NCBI GenBank assembly: GCA_036496285.1
Contig: DASXLI010000100.1
Location: 4,441-68,440, forward strand
Source: DP-19 sp036496285
GTDB lineage: Bacteria > Desulfobacterota > Binatia > UTPRO1
DNA length: 64,000 nucleotides
Direction: 5' to 3'
Below the pieces are notes generated by a model. It was not told where the DNA came from. It made no database searches and worked only from the letters and a program-made list of their open reading frames with translations. The translations under genes were made by a program, and so were the position numbers. Positions 32,938-41,762 of this stretch are shown here, one piece after another (position 1 is the stretch's first letter; each line of letters starts with the position of its first letter).

Positions 32938-34902
32938 CTACGGCGCGGCGTCGGCGCCGCGCCGGATGCCGAGCTTCTTCATTCGGCTGCGCAGCGTGTT
33001 TGAATGCAGCCCGAGCATCATCGCGGCTCCCCGCGGGCCTTCGACGGTCCAATTGCACCGCTCGAGGGCGTGCAGAATGTGCCGGCGCTGCGAGTCGGCG
33101 AGCGTCTCCGCTGTCGTCGGTGCCGCCCCGTTCCCCTCGGCGGGCGCGGCCGCGGATGTCGACGCCGGCGCCGTCGTCGACACGCGCAGCGCGTGCGGCT
33201 CGACCACCAGCATTGGACCGGGTGACAGAATGACGGCACGCTCGACGACGTTCTCGAGCTCGCGGACGTTGCCGGGCCACGGATAGGCGATGAGAAGGCG
33301 CATTGTCTCCTGGTCGAGGGACTCGATGCGCCGCCCGATCTTCGCGGCGTACTTCTCGATGAAATAGTGCACCAGGATCGACACGTCCTCGCGGCGGTCG
33401 CGCAGTGGCGGAACCTGGATGGGAAAGACGTTCAGGCGGTAGAAGAGGTCGGCGCGGAACGTGCCGTCGGCGACGGCCTTCTCGAGGTCGCGGTTGGTCG
33501 CCGCGATCACCCGCACGTCGACGCGCACGGTCTTCGACGATCCAACCGGCTCGAACTCGTGCTCCTGCAGCACGCGGAGGAGGCGTACCTGCACCTCGAG
33601 CGGGATGTCGCCGATCTCGTCGAGAAAGATCGTGCCGCCGTCGGCAAGCGCGAAGCGACCGATGCGCTTGTCGGTCGCGCCGGTGAACGCGCCCTTCTCA
33701 TGGCCGAAGAGCTCGCTCTCGATGAGTCCGGTCGGCAGCGCCGAGCAGTTGACCTTGATCAGCGGACGGTCCCGCCGGCGCGACACGTTGTGGATCGCTC
33801 GCGCGACGAGCTCCTTGCCGGTGCCGGTCTCGCCGAGGATCAGCACGGTGGAGTCCGTCGGCGCGACTTGTCGGACCTTCGCCAGCGGGCCCTGGAGCGC
33901 CGGCGAGTTGCCGATGATCTCCTCGAAATTGTTCTCGCTCTTGATCTCCTCCTGGAGGTACTGATTCTGCTGGCGCAGGCGGTTGCGCTCCTGCTCCGCC
34001 AGCACCCGGGCCGTGATGTCGACGAGCATCGTCCGCGTGTACGTGCCGCCGGGATCGGGCTTCGACCACCATTGCACCCAGACCGGACGGCCGTCGTCCT
34101 TGCGGCGCAGCTCGAGCTCGATGCACGCACGCTCCTTGCCGGCCTGCAGGGCCTGGATCTCGCCTTGAATCCTCTCCTGCATTTCCGCCGTCGGCGCGAT
34201 GAGCGAGAGACCGAGCGTGCCCGGGACGTCTTCGGGCTTGAGGCCAAGGAGTTGCATCGCGGCGCGATTCGCGCTCACGAACCGCGAGCCGGTGCCCTCG
34301 TAGACGTAGGCGATCGGCGCCTCCTCGTAGAGGTCGCGGAATTGCTGCTCGGACGTCCGCAACATCTGCTCCGCACGCAGGCGCTCGAGCTCCGCGGCGG
34401 CGCGTGCCGCGAAGATCCGCATGATGGCGATCGCCCGGTCGCCCTGCTGCGTCGGGGCGGTGTCGAAGACCGCGAGGTGGCCGAGGACCTCGGCCTGACC
34501 GTCGAAGAGCGGCACGCCGATGTAGCTCTCGACCCCCATCTCGACGAGCGGCCGGTCGTTCGGGAACCTCCGCTGAACGCCTCGAGAATGATGGCACAGC
34601 TCGCCGCGCGCGACGTCTTCGCACGGGGTGCCGGCAAGGTCGTACTCGACGTCGTCGAGGAAGCCGCCTTTGCCCCAGTAGGCGAGGGTGCGCACGCGCG
34701 AGGGGCTGCCGGCGAACTCGGCGATGAGCGCGTACGCCGAGCCGAGCGCCAGGCTCAAGTTGCGGACGAGCGATCGGAAGAACTCGCCGCCGGTCGAACG
34801 CACGGTGCCTTCGACGAGGCGCCGCAGGACGTCGGTGTCACTGTCGCCGGAGGCAACGTGGGGCGTACGAGACGCGTCGTCGGGGGCTGGCACCGGCTTC
34901 AC
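32938..34902 (-). CDS. sigma-54 dependent transcriptional activator with GAF-like and PAS domains
   Basis: 654 residues, GTG start. Residues 25-175 are GAF-like (SLALGSAYALIAEFAGSPSRVRTLAYWGKGG; SYIGVPLFDGQAEVLGHLAVFD), 185-300 a PAS domain (QFRDLYEEAPIAYVYEG, FVSANRAAMQLLGL), followed by a coiled coil. The AAA+ module has Walker A GETGTGKE, the sigma-54 loop GAFTGA, Walker B GTIFLDEIGD and the Fis-type HTH (AAMMLGLHSNTLRSRMKKLGI). It should sense a small molecule or redox state and open sigma-54 promoters. A possible sigma-70 promoter (TTGACG, 18 bases, TACCGA) lies upstream. Its targets are unknown; the adjacent dioxygenase operon has no evident -24/-12 site. Confidence 0.92.
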   Translation of the reverse strand: MKPVPAPDDASRTPHVASGDSDTDVLRRLVEGTVRSTGGEFFRSLVRNLSLALGSAYALIAEFAGSPSRVRTLAYWGKGGFLDDVEYDLAGTPCEDVARGELCHHSRGVQRRFPNDRPLVEMGVESYIGVPLFDGQAEVLGHLAVFDTAPTQQGDRAIAIMRIFAARAAAELERLRAEQMLRTSEQQFRDLYEEAPIAYVYEGTGSRFVSANRAAMQLLGLKPEDVPGTLGLSLIAPTAEMQERIQGEIQALQAGKERACIELELRRKDDGRPVWVQWWSKPDPGGTYTRTMLVDITARVLAEQERNRLRQQNQYLQEEIKSENNFEEIIGNSPALQGPLAKVRQVAPTDSTVLILGETGTGKELVARAIHNVSRRRDRPLIKVNCSALPTGLIESELFGHEKGAFTGATDKRIGRFALADGGTIFLDEIGDIPLEVQVRLLRVLQEHEFEPVGSSKTVRVDVRVIAATNRDLEKAVADGTFRADLFYRLNVFPIQVPPLRDRREDVSILVHYFIEKYAAKIGRRIESLDQETMRLLIAYPWPGNVRELENVVERAVILSPGPMLVVEPHALRVSTTAPASTSAAAPAEGNGAAPTTAETLADSQRRHILHALERCNWTVEGPRGAAMMLGLHSNTLRSRMKKLGIRRGADAAP

Positions 34903-35019
34903 CGTAAGCTGCCCCTCGGTATGTTGCCGGGGTGCCCCCCGTCAAGATCGTGCCGCTGCGCGAGGGCCCGGCCCATCCTCGGCGGTGACCAGTACCGCGG
35001 GTGCCGTTGAGCCGTCCAG

Positions 35020-35556
35020 TCAGAAGAAGTTGCTGAGGTTGCGGGACAGCAAAACGGTCTGCTCGATGAAGATCTTCCGGTCGGCGATGCGGAACGAGCC
35101 CTCGACCCGCCGCAGGACGTCCCGTCGCGAGCCGATCCACGAGTCCTCTTCCGAGCGCAGCCGCGTCCGATAGACGTGGAAGTTGGACTCGACCTGCAGC
35201 TCGCTCCCGTCGTCTCCGAGCACGCGGACGTTCGTGATGAGGTGCCGCGTCCGTGACGGTGGGTCCTCCGCCCAGGACCGTCCGGTCTGGAGCTTCGCGA
35301 CGCGCCCGCCGAGGAGCGTCTTGTCGTCGTCGAAGTACGCCATCTCCCCCGGCTGCGTGAACTCCCGGTCGAGCTCGCGCTGCATGCGCGTCCGCCGGAT
35401 CGGCATGAAGTAGCGGGCATCGTCCGTGAAGAGCGCCAGCCACTCCTCGTAGCGATGCGCGTCGAGGAGCGCCGCCTCGTCGTAGTAGAATTGCTCGACC
35501 TCGTACTGGCGCACCGCCGCCGCGATGCGCTCCCGGCTCGGCTGATCGGCTTCCAT
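35020..35556 (-). CDS. aromatic-ring-hydroxylating dioxygenase, beta subunit
   Basis: 178 residues of the ring-hydroxylating beta family (NTF2-like fold): EVEQFYYDEAALLDAHRYEEWLALFTDDARYFMPI near the start and a C-terminal FRIADRKIFIEQTVLLSRNLSNFF. It is the structural partner of the alpha subunit in an alpha3beta3 oxygenase. It starts ten bases after the alpha stop. No ferredoxin or ferredoxin reductase gene is in the operon, so electrons must come from elsewhere. Confidence 0.92.
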   Translation of the reverse strand: MEADQPSRERIAAAVRQYEVEQFYYDEAALLDAHRYEEWLALFTDDARYFMPIRRTRMQRELDREFTQPGEMAYFDDDKTLLGGRVAKLQTGRSWAEDPPSRTRHLITNVRVLGDDGSELQVESNFHVYRTRLRSEEDSWIGSRRDVLRRVEGSFRIADRKIFIEQTVLLSRNLSNFF

Positions 35557-35566
35557 CGCTCCGTCC

Positions 35567-36931
35567 TCAGAGAAGGTCGCCCGGCGTGGTCGCCGCGCGC
35601 AGCGCGTCCCAACTCGTGCCCTTCATCCACTGCGCCCACGCGTGGTACGTCCAGCGCTGGCCGTGCTCGCTCGTGAGTCCCTCGATGCGTGCGAGGCCGT
35701 GCTCCTTCACGATCCGGCCGCGCCCGACGCCCATGTTCACCAGATGCTTCACGCGCCGGCTCGCAATGCCGTGGCTCTGCGCGGTCGCCTGCGACCAGTT
35801 CTCGCCGTCGTCCTGCTCGAGCAGGCCGGCAGGGCCAAAGACCCGGTTCGCCATCGTGACCATGAACCGTTGCACTTCGGGCGGTGAACGTCGGTCCACG
35901 AACGTGAACCACCAGATCTCCGTGTGGGTGGGGTCACGCGGAATGCGCAGCGAAAGCTGCACGGGGACGGTCGTCACCCACGTCGTCGGAAAGATGCTCG
36001 GATGGCCCGCCACCCCGACGCCGACGGGGCCGAGCGCCTCCCGGGCCTGCGCGGTGGCGCGCCACGAGCTGTCGACCTCGATGCTGCCCGACGACGACAC
36101 GGTCGGGCCGCCGATCCCGTGGCCATACTCTCCGATGACGACGACCTGGTCGAACTTCGAGGCGCTGATGAGGCCGACGGAGAGATCGATCCCCGCGCCG
36201 GACTCCATGTTGACGCCCGCCATGTCGATCTCGTCGTAGCCGCCGGCCCGTTCGGGAGGGGGACCCAGCGCACCCGAACGGAAGGCCGAGGCGTGGGACA
36301 CCTGCGGGTGGTACCAGTCGAACAGATTGTCGACGGCGATCTTCCAGTTGCAGTCGACCACGAACTTCTGAATGCCGGGCACGACCACCATGTCGCCGCG
36401 CGCCGCGATGAGGTCGAGCCCGAGGCGCCCCGTCGCGCCGAGGTACTCCTCGAGCGGCGGCGCCTTCGGATCGTGCGTGGCGAAGACGAAGCCCTTGTAG
36501 CTGGCAAGCTGGGCGACGGGAGTGAGCCCCAGGCGGTTCTTGTCGACCTCGCCCGCGTAGAAGCTCTTGTGCCCCGGGACGCCGAGGAGCCGTCCGTCGA
36601 TGCCGTACGACCAGCCGTGGTAGGTGCAGAGGAATCCCTTGGCATTGCCCTCGTCGGCGCGGCAGACGGCATTGCCGCGATGCGCGCAGGTGTTCAGCAT
36701 CGCCCGGACGCCGCCATCCTTCTGGCGGACGACGAGCACGTTGTCGCGCCCCATCACGGCGGCGAAGAAGTCGCCGGCCGCCGGGATCTGCGATTCGTGG
36801 CACAGGAAGAGCCAGGCGCGGCCGAAGATCTGTTCCATCTCGCGCTCGAAGATCGCCGGGTCGCTGTAGATCCGCCGATCCACTTCGCCCCGCTCCAGCG
36901 AGACGAGATCGTCGATGGGTGGAACGCTCAT
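35567..36931 (-). CDS. aromatic-ring-hydroxylating dioxygenase, alpha subunit (Rieske)
   Basis: 454 residues. Rieske ligands are C-A-H in NTCAHRGNAVC and C-x2-H in CTYHGWSYG; the mononuclear iron site lies in NLFDWYHPQVSH, with the bridging Asp and two His, and a distal Asp follows. This is the catalytic subunit that inserts both atoms of O2 into an aromatic ring to give a cis-dihydrodiol. The divergent C-terminal domain does not let me choose a substrate (biphenyl, benzoate or a terpenoid). Its ATG overlaps the stop of the TetR gene by four bases. Confidence 0.92.
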   Translation of the reverse strand: MSVPPIDDLVSLERGEVDRRIYSDPAIFEREMEQIFGRAWLFLCHESQIPAAGDFFAAVMGRDNVLVVRQKDGGVRAMLNTCAHRGNAVCRADEGNAKGFLCTYHGWSYGIDGRLLGVPGHKSFYAGEVDKNRLGLTPVAQLASYKGFVFATHDPKAPPLEEYLGATGRLGLDLIAARGDMVVVPGIQKFVVDCNWKIAVDNLFDWYHPQVSHASAFRSGALGPPPERAGGYDEIDMAGVNMESGAGIDLSVGLISASKFDQVVVIGEYGHGIGGPTVSSSGSIEVDSSWRATAQAREALGPVGVGVAGHPSIFPTTWVTTVPVQLSLRIPRDPTHTEIWWFTFVDRRSPPEVQRFMVTMANRVFGPAGLLEQDDGENWSQATAQSHGIASRRVKHLVNMGVGRGRIVKEHGLARIEGLTSEHGQRWTYHAWAQWMKGTSWDALRAATTPGDLL

Positions 36932-37617
36932 CGTGAAGGTCTCCTGGCGCCGTTCTTCTCGCGTGCGAGGGCAGTGAGCGCGTGCCGCAGCAGCTCGAAG
37001 GAGCGGCGGACGTCGCTCTGCTCCGGATCGATGTGTTGCGCCACGAAGGCCCCGTCGGACACCACGAGCACCAGGCGCGCGAACTCGTCGGCGATGCGCC
37101 CGGCGTCGCGCAGCTTCAATGGTGCCAGCAGGAGGGCGAGCATTCTTCGAATGCGCTCCAATGCCTGCTCCCGCACGCGCCGCACGACGCCGAGCGACGT
37201 GGGGTCGACGTCGCGCCGCTCGAGCGCGATGAGCAGCAGGAGGCGGAGGAACTCCGGGTGGGCCTCGAGCGACGTCTCGCTGGCGTCGAACAGCGCCTCG
37301 ATGCGCTCGGCGGGATCCGTCGGGAGGTCGTCGATACGAGGAAGGGCCTCGAACCACCGGCGTGCTCCCTCCTCCATCACCGCCGCGAGCAGCGCTTCCT
37401 TGCTCTCGAAGTGCCAGTAGATGGATCCCGACGGCAATCCGGACCGCTGGCTCACTGCGGCGATGCTCGTGCCGGCGAACCCGCGCTCCGCCATCAGCGC
37501 CGCGGCCGCGTCGACGATCCGCCGACGCGACTCCACGCCCAGTTGCTGGCGCCGCGAGAGGCCGCGGATGGTGATCCGCCTCGCATCCGCAGTCGGACGC
37601 AGTCGGGCCGTGCGCAC
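36928..37617 (-). CDS. TetR family transcriptional regulator
   Basis: 229 residues from GTG 37617, two bases after the upstream stop and with AAGGG ahead of it. The HTH is standard (RRIVDAAAALMAERGFAGTSIAAVSQRSG; SGSIYWHFESKEALL). The ligand domain is Leu-rich and specific to the protein. Being inside the operon with ring-hydroxylating and ring-cleavage genes, it probably represses them and is released by an aromatic substrate; the palindrome at 38544-38561 is its likely operator. Confidence 0.9.
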   Translation of the reverse strand: MRTARLRPTADARRITIRGLSRRQQLGVESRRRIVDAAAALMAERGFAGTSIAAVSQRSGLPSGSIYWHFESKEALLAAVMEEGARRWFEALPRIDDLPTDPAERIEALFDASETSLEAHPEFLRLLLLIALERRDVDPTSLGVVRRVREQALERIRRMLALLLAPLKLRDAGRIADEFARLVLVVSDGAFVAQHIDPEQSDVRRSFELLRHALTALAREKNGARRPSR

Positions 37618-37619
37618 GA

Positions 37620-38519
37620 TCAGGCGCCCTTTGCCGGTGCCGCGGCCGGTGGACGATGGCCCCACGTGCTGACGCGATCGTACGTGGTGGGCTGCCACGT
37701 GGCGTCGTCCACCTTGCGCCCGCCCCAGCCGTACTCGACCTCGAAGCCAGACGGGGTCCACGCGTAGAACGAGAACATGCGGTCGTTCGGGTGCATGCCC
37801 AGCCCGCTGGCGATCGGGACGCCCGCGTCGAGGCAACGATCGTACGCGTGTCCGACGTCCTCCATCGCACACGCCTCCAGCATGAAGTGGTGCAGCCGCT
37901 TCGGTAGCGGAGCGGCGGCGAAGGCAAGAGTGTGGTGACGGGGATTCGCATGCAGGAACGTGATGGTGATCGAGAACCCCGGCGCGACCTCGGCCGTGAC
38001 GCGGTCGGAGAGCCGCATGCCGAGCAGCTCGCGGTAGAAGCGTTCGGTCGCGGCCGGGTCTGCGGCCGACAGCACCACGTGGCCGAGACCCTCGTCGCCG
38101 GTGACGAACCCCGATGTCGCGAGGGGCGAGACGAACGGCGTCGCCGCACGCTCCGGCCCGTGGAAGAGCTCGATCGGGACGCCACCCGGATCGGTCACCC
38201 GATACAGCCGATCGGTGTGACGCAGCCGAGCCGCGTCGGCTCCGGCCTCCTCGGCCTGGAACCCCGCCTCCCCGAGCCGGATCGCGAGCTCGCGCAGTGC
38301 CCGCTCGTCGTCGACCTCGAAGCCGACGTACGCCACGTCGTCGGCCGGACCCGGATGGAGCATGATGCGCTGCAGCTGGTCGTCGAGCCGCAACGCCACG
38401 CAGCCATCCGTGCGGCGCTCACCGACGGCGAGGCCGAGCATATCGACCGCGAAGCGCTCCCACGCGGGAACGTCGCTCACCTCGAGACCGAGGTATCCCA
38501 ATCGCGAGACGGCCATCAT
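37620..38519 (-). CDS. two-domain extradiol dioxygenase (BphC-like VOC)
   Basis: 299 residues with two VOC domains in the layout of 2,3-dihydroxybiphenyl 1,2-dioxygenases. The C-terminal domain carries the Fe(II) 2-His-1-Glu set: His in LGHVVLSA, His in LHHFMLEA, Glu in FEVEYGWGG. SFYAWTPSGFEVEYGWGG matches the extradiol signature. It should cleave a catechol next to the hydroxyls, following the dihydroxylation by the genes downstream, although the diol dehydrogenase is missing here. AGGAG seven bases before ATG 38519 sets the start. First gene of the operon. Confidence 0.88.
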   Translation of the reverse strand: MMAVSRLGYLGLEVSDVPAWERFAVDMLGLAVGERRTDGCVALRLDDQLQRIMLHPGPADDVAYVGFEVDDERALRELAIRLGEAGFQAEEAGADAARLRHTDRLYRVTDPGGVPIELFHGPERAATPFVSPLATSGFVTGDEGLGHVVLSAADPAATERFYRELLGMRLSDRVTAEVAPGFSITITFLHANPRHHTLAFAAAPLPKRLHHFMLEACAMEDVGHAYDRCLDAGVPIASGLGMHPNDRMFSFYAWTPSGFEVEYGWGGRKVDDATWQPTTYDRVSTWGHRPPAAAPAKGA

Positions 38520-38543
38520 GCCATCGCTCCTTGGTCAGGCGTT

Positions 38544-38584
38544 CTAGAAGGATCGCTCTAGCTCGCCCGATGCGTCCGAGTCAA
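38544..38584 (-). promoter_or_regulatory. promoter and overlapping palindromic operator of the dioxygenase operon
   Basis: On the minus strand TTGACT (38579-38584) and TAGAGC (38555-38560) are 18 bases apart and place transcription start near 38548, about 29 bases before the first ATG. The 18-base dyad CTAGA-n2-GATC-n2-TCTAG (38544-38561) covers the -10 and start region, the classic place for a repressor such as the operon's own TetR protein. Confidence 0.5.
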
Positions 38585-38660
38585 GAACGGCCAATCACCC
38601 CGGCCTTTCTTGCTTTCAACCGGCGCGCGGTGCAACCCGGCATGGAAGGGAGACGGATGC

Positions 38661-39611
38661 ATGCCACTTCCCAGCGATGAACGACTGCTCGCCCTGGCGA
38701 ACGACCTGCTTCACCAATTCGACGCGATCTTCGGCGAACATCCGGGGTTCCGCCCCGCGCATGCCAAGGGCGTAATGTTCACCGGCACCTTCACGCCGGC
38801 GCCGGGCGCGGCTCGGCTCACGAAGGCGCCGCACGTGACGCGTCCGTCGACGGCGGTGACCGTGCGGTTCTCGAACTCCACGGGCATCCCGCTGATACCG
38901 GACAACGATCCAAACGCGGGCCCGCGCGGCTTGGCCGTCCGCTTCCATCTGGCAGAGCACGTACACACCGACATCGTGAGCCATTCGACGGACGGGTTCC
39001 CGACCCATACCGGCGCCGAGTTCCTGGAATTCCTTCGCGCCGTCTCGTCGAGCGATCCGAAGAATCTCGCCGGATCGCCGCTCGAACGCTTTCTGGGGAG
39101 CCATCCGGCCGCGCTCGCGTTCGTGCAGGCGCCGAAGCCGGCTCCCATGAGCTTCGCGACGGAGGCCTACTTCGGTGTGACCGCGATGCGCTTCACCAAC
39201 GCCGACGGCGCGAGCCGCTTCGGCCGCTACCGGATCGTTCCGCAGGCGGGGACCGCGTACCTGGACGACGCGGCGCGGAACGCGAAGGGCGCCAACTATC
39301 TCTTCGACGAGATCGCGGCACGCGTCCGGAAAGAGCCGGTTCGCTTCACGGTGATGGTGCAGGTGGCGGCCGACGGCGACACCGTCGACGATGCGACGGT
39401 GCATTGGCCGGACGACCGCCCGCTCGTCGAGATCGGCGGCATCGCGCTGACGGCGCCGATCGCGAGCGATGCGCCGGCGCAGCGGCAGATCATCTTCGAT
39501 CCGATCCCCCGCGTGGACGGGATCGAGCCATCGGCCGATCCGCTCCTCGAGCTGCGTGCCGCGCTCTATCTGATCAGCGGCCGGCGTAGACGGGCCCCAG
39601 CGAAGCCGTAG
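38661..39611 (+). CDS. small catalase-family heme peroxidase
   Basis: 316 residues, the short catalase-related family (SrpA-like) rather than a full 480-residue catalase. AHAKGVMFTGTF holds the distal His, VRFSNSTGIPLIPDNDPNAGPRGLAVRFH is the conserved core, and FGRYRIVPQAG and IIFDPIPRVDGI are typical. No signal peptide. It is expected to reduce hydrogen or organic peroxides, useful beside an iron dioxygenase. The ATG at 38661 follows a GGGAG; it is divergent from the dioxygenase operon. Confidence 0.85.
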   Translation: MPLPSDERLLALANDLLHQFDAIFGEHPGFRPAHAKGVMFTGTFTPAPGAARLTKAPHVTRPSTAVTVRFSNSTGIPLIPDNDPNAGPRGLAVRFHLAEHVHTDIVSHSTDGFPTHTGAEFLEFLRAVSSSDPKNLAGSPLERFLGSHPAALAFVQAPKPAPMSFATEAYFGVTAMRFTNADGASRFGRYRIVPQAGTAYLDDAARNAKGANYLFDEIAARVRKEPVRFTVMVQVAADGDTVDDATVHWPDDRPLVEIGGIALTAPIASDAPAQRQIIFDPIPRVDGIEPSADPLLELRAALYLISGRRRRAPAKP

Positions 39612-39632
39612 ACCGCTCGGCCGAGCGATCGA

Positions 39633-39672
39633 CGAGGGTACGCGGACCGCTGGAGCGATCCGCGCACCCTCG
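39633..39672. terminator. bidirectional hairpin between convergent genes
   Basis: A 14-base stem with one mismatch (39633-39646 pairing with 39659-39672; CGAGGGT and ACCCTCG at the base) and a 12-base loop. It lies between the catalase and phosphoesterase stops. A second perfect palindrome, CGCTCGGCCGAGCG, sits just before it at 39614-39627. There is no T-run, so termination efficiency is uncertain. Confidence 0.65.
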
Positions 39673-39696
39673 CGTCGAACAGGACCTCTCGTTCAG

Positions 39697-41469
39697 CTAC
39701 GGGCAGGCGTTCAGCTGGGTCTGATCGATCACGGCCGCCGGCAGGGACGGCGGCGTCGCGAACGTCGCCGTGTTGAAGTCGAAGAACTCCAGCATCGGGT
39801 TGGCCGCGACGTCACGGTTGGTGAGGGACGGCAGCCCGAAGCGCGTCTCGATGAACCGCAGGATCGAGGTGTGGTCGTTCACCACGTGCGAGACGGAACT
39901 TGGGTTCGAGTACGGTGAGACGACGGCGACCGGCACGCGCACGCCGTAGTGATCGAACAGCGCGTGCGGATCACCCGCAGCGTAGCGCGGCAGGATGGTG
40001 TCGGGGACGGGTGCTACCGGCGGCGGGACGTGGTCGTAGAACCCGCCGTGCTCGTCCCAGGTCAGGAAGAACGCCGACGTCGCCCACGCCGGGCTCGACA
40101 TGAGCGCGTTGATGTTGTCGGCGACGAACTTCTGGCCGATCTGGATATCCGCCGATGGATGCTCGTCGTTCTCGACGTGGGTGCCACCGCTGCCGCTCGG
40201 ATCGATGAAGGCGACGTTCGGCAGGGTGCCCGCCGTGAGATCGGCGTAGTATTGCGACATCGGGAACACGCGCACGGCCGCGCGGTCCAACACGTACTTG
40301 AAGAAGCGGCTCCCGTAAGAGACCCCGGTCGGCTCCGCCGTGTAGATCCGCCAAGTGACACCGGCGTTGTCGAGAAGATTGAACACCGACGGCCGCGTCA
40401 ATTGCTGGGGCTGGCCGGTGACGAGGTAGCCGAACGACGACCCCGCCAGGAAGTAGAGACGGTTGGGATCGGTCTGCGCCTGCACCGAGCAGAAGTAGCG
40501 GTCGCCGGTCGCGAAGGTGTTCATGACTCCGTAGTAGAAGGGCAGGTCGGTCTGGTCGTAGTACCCCATCGTGCGGTGCCCGTTGGGATCGAGCGTGGCG
40601 TTGGCGTTCACGGTGGTGAAGCCATCCATCGCACCGTTGTTCACCTCGTTGTGCGTGCCCTTCCAGCTGTGGTCGAGGTCGAGGACCTCGCAGTAGTTGG
40701 TCTTGTGGTACGGCAGGATCGGCGGATTCAGGTTGTTCGTCGGGTCGGGGTTGCCGGTGTTCGGCTCGGCCTCGTAGGCCGGCTGGCCCTGGGTGCTGAG
40801 CTGTCCGAAGTAGCTGTCGGCCGAGCGGTTCTCCTGCATGTCGACGACAATGTGGTCGATCGGCAGGTTGTTCGGGTTGGCGCGGATGCACGTCCCGGCC
40901 GACGTCGGCTTCAGGATCTTGTACTGCTGCGCTCCCTTGTTCACCGCGGTGCCGGTTGCGTAGTTGATGCTGTAGGAGTCGCCGGAGTTGATCGTCAGCG
41001 TGACGCAGCCGTCCGCTCCGGGGTTCGGCGGTACGGTGTTGATCGTGTGGCCGGTCTTGCCGCTGATCGTCGCCTTGATCTTGAACGTCCCGTTCTTGAG
41101 GGCGATCTGCGCCGTGCTCACCGCCCCGTTCTCACCCTTCTTGTCCTTGTACTTGAAGCCCTTGATCGAATCGCCGCTCCAGAACGGCTTGCCGGTCATG
41201 GGGCTGATCCCCATCGGAAGGTTGAAAGTCTCCTCGTCGGGCGCGAGGCCGGTCAAGCGGACCGTGAGCGTCGCGCCGTTCGTGACGGGATCGCCGACCA
41301 GCGTGTCGTTGCTCGGCTTCTCCTTCGCGCTGACGAGGATCTTTTTCTTGTCGGGTGTGCTCGGGTTCTTCACGAGGAGCTTGTTCCCGAGGATGGCCTG
41401 CTCGGCGGCCTGGATCGGCACCGGAAGCAGCAGAAGAACGGCCAGGACGACGAGTGATGCGCGCGACAT
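39697..41469 (-). CDS. secreted phosphoesterase (phospholipase C / acid phosphatase family)
   Basis: 590 residues; AAGGAGCCCCC before ATG 41469 and a signal peptide ending PIQA before AEQAIL. From about residue 190 it is the phosphoesterase family of bacterial non-specific phospholipases C: IDHIVVDMQENRSADSYFG (the ENRSxDxYFG metal site), HSWKGTHNEVNNGAMDGF, FLTWDEHGGFYDHVPPP and VSPYSNPSSVSHVVNDHTSILRFIE. It should cleave phosphodiesters or monoesters outside the cell. Residues 22-185 form an extra beta-like domain (ILGNKLLVKNPSTPDKKKILVSAKEK) that I cannot assign and that is not in the typical enzyme. Expressed alone. Confidence 0.85.
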   Translation of the reverse strand: MSRASLVVLAVLLLLPVPIQAAEQAILGNKLLVKNPSTPDKKKILVSAKEKPSNDTLVGDPVTNGATLTVRLTGLAPDEETFNLPMGISPMTGKPFWSGDSIKGFKYKDKKGENGAVSTAQIALKNGTFKIKATISGKTGHTINTVPPNPGADGCVTLTINSGDSYSINYATGTAVNKGAQQYKILKPTSAGTCIRANPNNLPIDHIVVDMQENRSADSYFGQLSTQGQPAYEAEPNTGNPDPTNNLNPPILPYHKTNYCEVLDLDHSWKGTHNEVNNGAMDGFTTVNANATLDPNGHRTMGYYDQTDLPFYYGVMNTFATGDRYFCSVQAQTDPNRLYFLAGSSFGYLVTGQPQQLTRPSVFNLLDNAGVTWRIYTAEPTGVSYGSRFFKYVLDRAAVRVFPMSQYYADLTAGTLPNVAFIDPSGSGGTHVENDEHPSADIQIGQKFVADNINALMSSPAWATSAFFLTWDEHGGFYDHVPPPVAPVPDTILPRYAAGDPHALFDHYGVRVPVAVVSPYSNPSSVSHVVNDHTSILRFIETRFGLPSLTNRDVAANPMLEFFDFNTATFATPPSLPAAVIDQTQLNACP

Positions 41470-41722
41470 GGGGGCTCCTTTTTCAGCGGGCGGGGCATGA
41501 ACGGCCACCGCGGGATCGTCAGGAAGTAACCGAACTCCAGCAAAAAAACAATGGATTTTTCGAGGGAGAGCCATCCATCCCGGTTCCGGTGCGCCCATTT
41601 CCAGCGTCCGGGCCGCCCCCCCCTTCTCAATCTCGCGAACCCGCACGTATGGCGTTTCCACGGATGGAGGATCGGGGAGGCCGGCTTCCACTTGTTTTCT
41701 TCGACTTGTGCGCGCTGTTTGG

Positions 41723-41738
41723 TGGCCGCGTCCTTGCA
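41723..41738 (+). promoter_or_regulatory. candidate sigma-54 promoter (-24/-12) of the tandem USP gene
   Basis: TGGCCGCGTCCTTGCA keeps TGGC at -24 and a perfect TTGCA at -12 with the obligatory spacing. Predicted start near 41749, 14 bases before ATG 41763, with the ribosome site GAGG inside the leader. The rest of the 293-base gap from 41470 shows only AT-richer patches. Confidence 0.6.
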
Positions 41739-41762
41739 ATTGCAGCATCGTGAGGTGGCCAA

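Noticed and set aside
39949..41457. Long open frame opposite the phosphoesterase gene
   Set aside because: It is the antisense of a gene with signal peptide and catalytic motifs; its product is Arg/Val/Gly/Asp-rich without any domain. Such shadows are common in GC-rich codon usage.
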